From: a virus
Direction: 5' to 3' (one strand)
DNA: 38,995 nucleotides
IMG/VR virus record: IMGVR_UViG_3300044972_000830
Location: 1 to 38,995 of that record
Made by a program: the position numbers and the translations under genes. The notes below the pieces were generated by a model. It saw only the letters and a program-made list of their open reading frames with translations. It made no database searches and was not told where the DNA came from. How positions within the stretch are numbered: position 1 is the first letter of the stretch; each line of letters opens with the position of its first letter. Positions 38,904 through 38,995 of this stretch are shown in pieces.

Positions 38904-38995
38904 TTGTATGTAGACGCATTCTTTCAGCGCGACGCTGATATTGTAAAAATTGTAGAACGTAGTACAGAGGGGAAACGAGTATTCAAAGAGTTTCC
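38904..38995 (+). CDS. 5' part of a gene starting at TTG; possibly a family-B DNA polymerase
   Basis: AGGAG at 38891 lies 8 nt before TTG 38904; the ATG just after it reads ATG-TAG in another frame, so TTG is the only good start. The frame stays open to the window end (YVDAFFQRDADIVKIVERST, then EGKRVFKEF). This opening reminds me of gp43-type polymerases of some T4-like phages, but 30 residues cannot prove it. The downstream sequence would decide. Confidence 0.45.
   Translation, partial: MYVDAFFQRDADIVKIVERSTEGKRVFKEF

Overview
The window looks like part of the genome of a T4-like myovirus. Tail-fibre and virion genes sit beside a gp44-type clamp loader, a gp31/GroES-type co-chaperonin, a dCMP deaminase, PhoH, a ClpA-like unfoldase, a J protein, a 2OG-Fe(II) oxygenase, a GH19 endolysin and a DsbA-like protein. 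That mix is typical of marine and freshwater T4-like phages. A spanin-like pair, several lipoboxes and a GH19 lysozyme point to a Gram-negative host. The host itself cannot be named from the sequence. Nearly all genes are on the + strand, closely packed, with many ATGA/TAATG overlaps. No tRNA, CRISPR array, insertion sequence or integrase was seen.

Region 1 (1-17556) is an adhesion and virion block. It holds a 5'-truncated fibre with a PA14/GLEYA-like domain, a 594-aa fibre, a 1666-aa fibre with propeller-like and beta-helix-like parts, a fibre of short Gly-Asn repeats, an Mtd-N-like fibre, a tail-associated subtilase, an 827-aa protein with four LPPG (He_PIG-like) modules, and two small virion proteins. 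A host-type fatty acid desaturase is embedded among the fibres. Region 2 (17530-22394) starts at a near-consensus sigma70 promoter and carries a catalytically headless DnaE fragment, gp31/GroES, a MazG-like pyrophosphatase, two tiny ORFs, gp44, dCMP deaminase, an unknown protein and, convergently, phoH.

Region 3 (22551-26022) has two conserved phage genes, then a probable lysis set: i-spanin-like, o-spanin-like lipoprotein, small lipoprotein, DUF4337-like membrane protein and 3TM-holin-like protein. Region 4 (26055-30378) has a class-B J protein, a 2OG oxygenase, a ClpA-like ATPase with an IGF loop, and an unknown protein. Region 5 (30471-37872) is a run of probable head-associated or cargo proteins. 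Four of them share an N-terminus M-x-[IL]-[RKF]-E-L. They include an NMNAT-like nucleotidyltransferase and a zincin. The run also includes the GH19 endolysin, a Dps ferritin, an EF-hand-like/helical protein and a peptidoglycan-binding protein. Region 6 (37899-38995) has a secreted HExxH protein on the - strand, a DsbA-like protein, a membrane protein and the start of a large gene.

Two promoter classes are visible. One is a T4-late-type box with a TAAATA core, usually 16-25 nt before a start codon and in three cases overlapping the previous stop codon. The other is sigma70-like: 17531, 19107, 26019 and the symmetric divergent promoter at 38228-38283. Two of the sigma70 promoters place the expected +1 exactly on the A of an ATG, implying leaderless mRNAs. 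The best leads for something new are the shared-leader cargo family, the leaderless DnaE fragment, the terminator/promoter composites and the GroES-DnaJ-ClpA proteostasis set.
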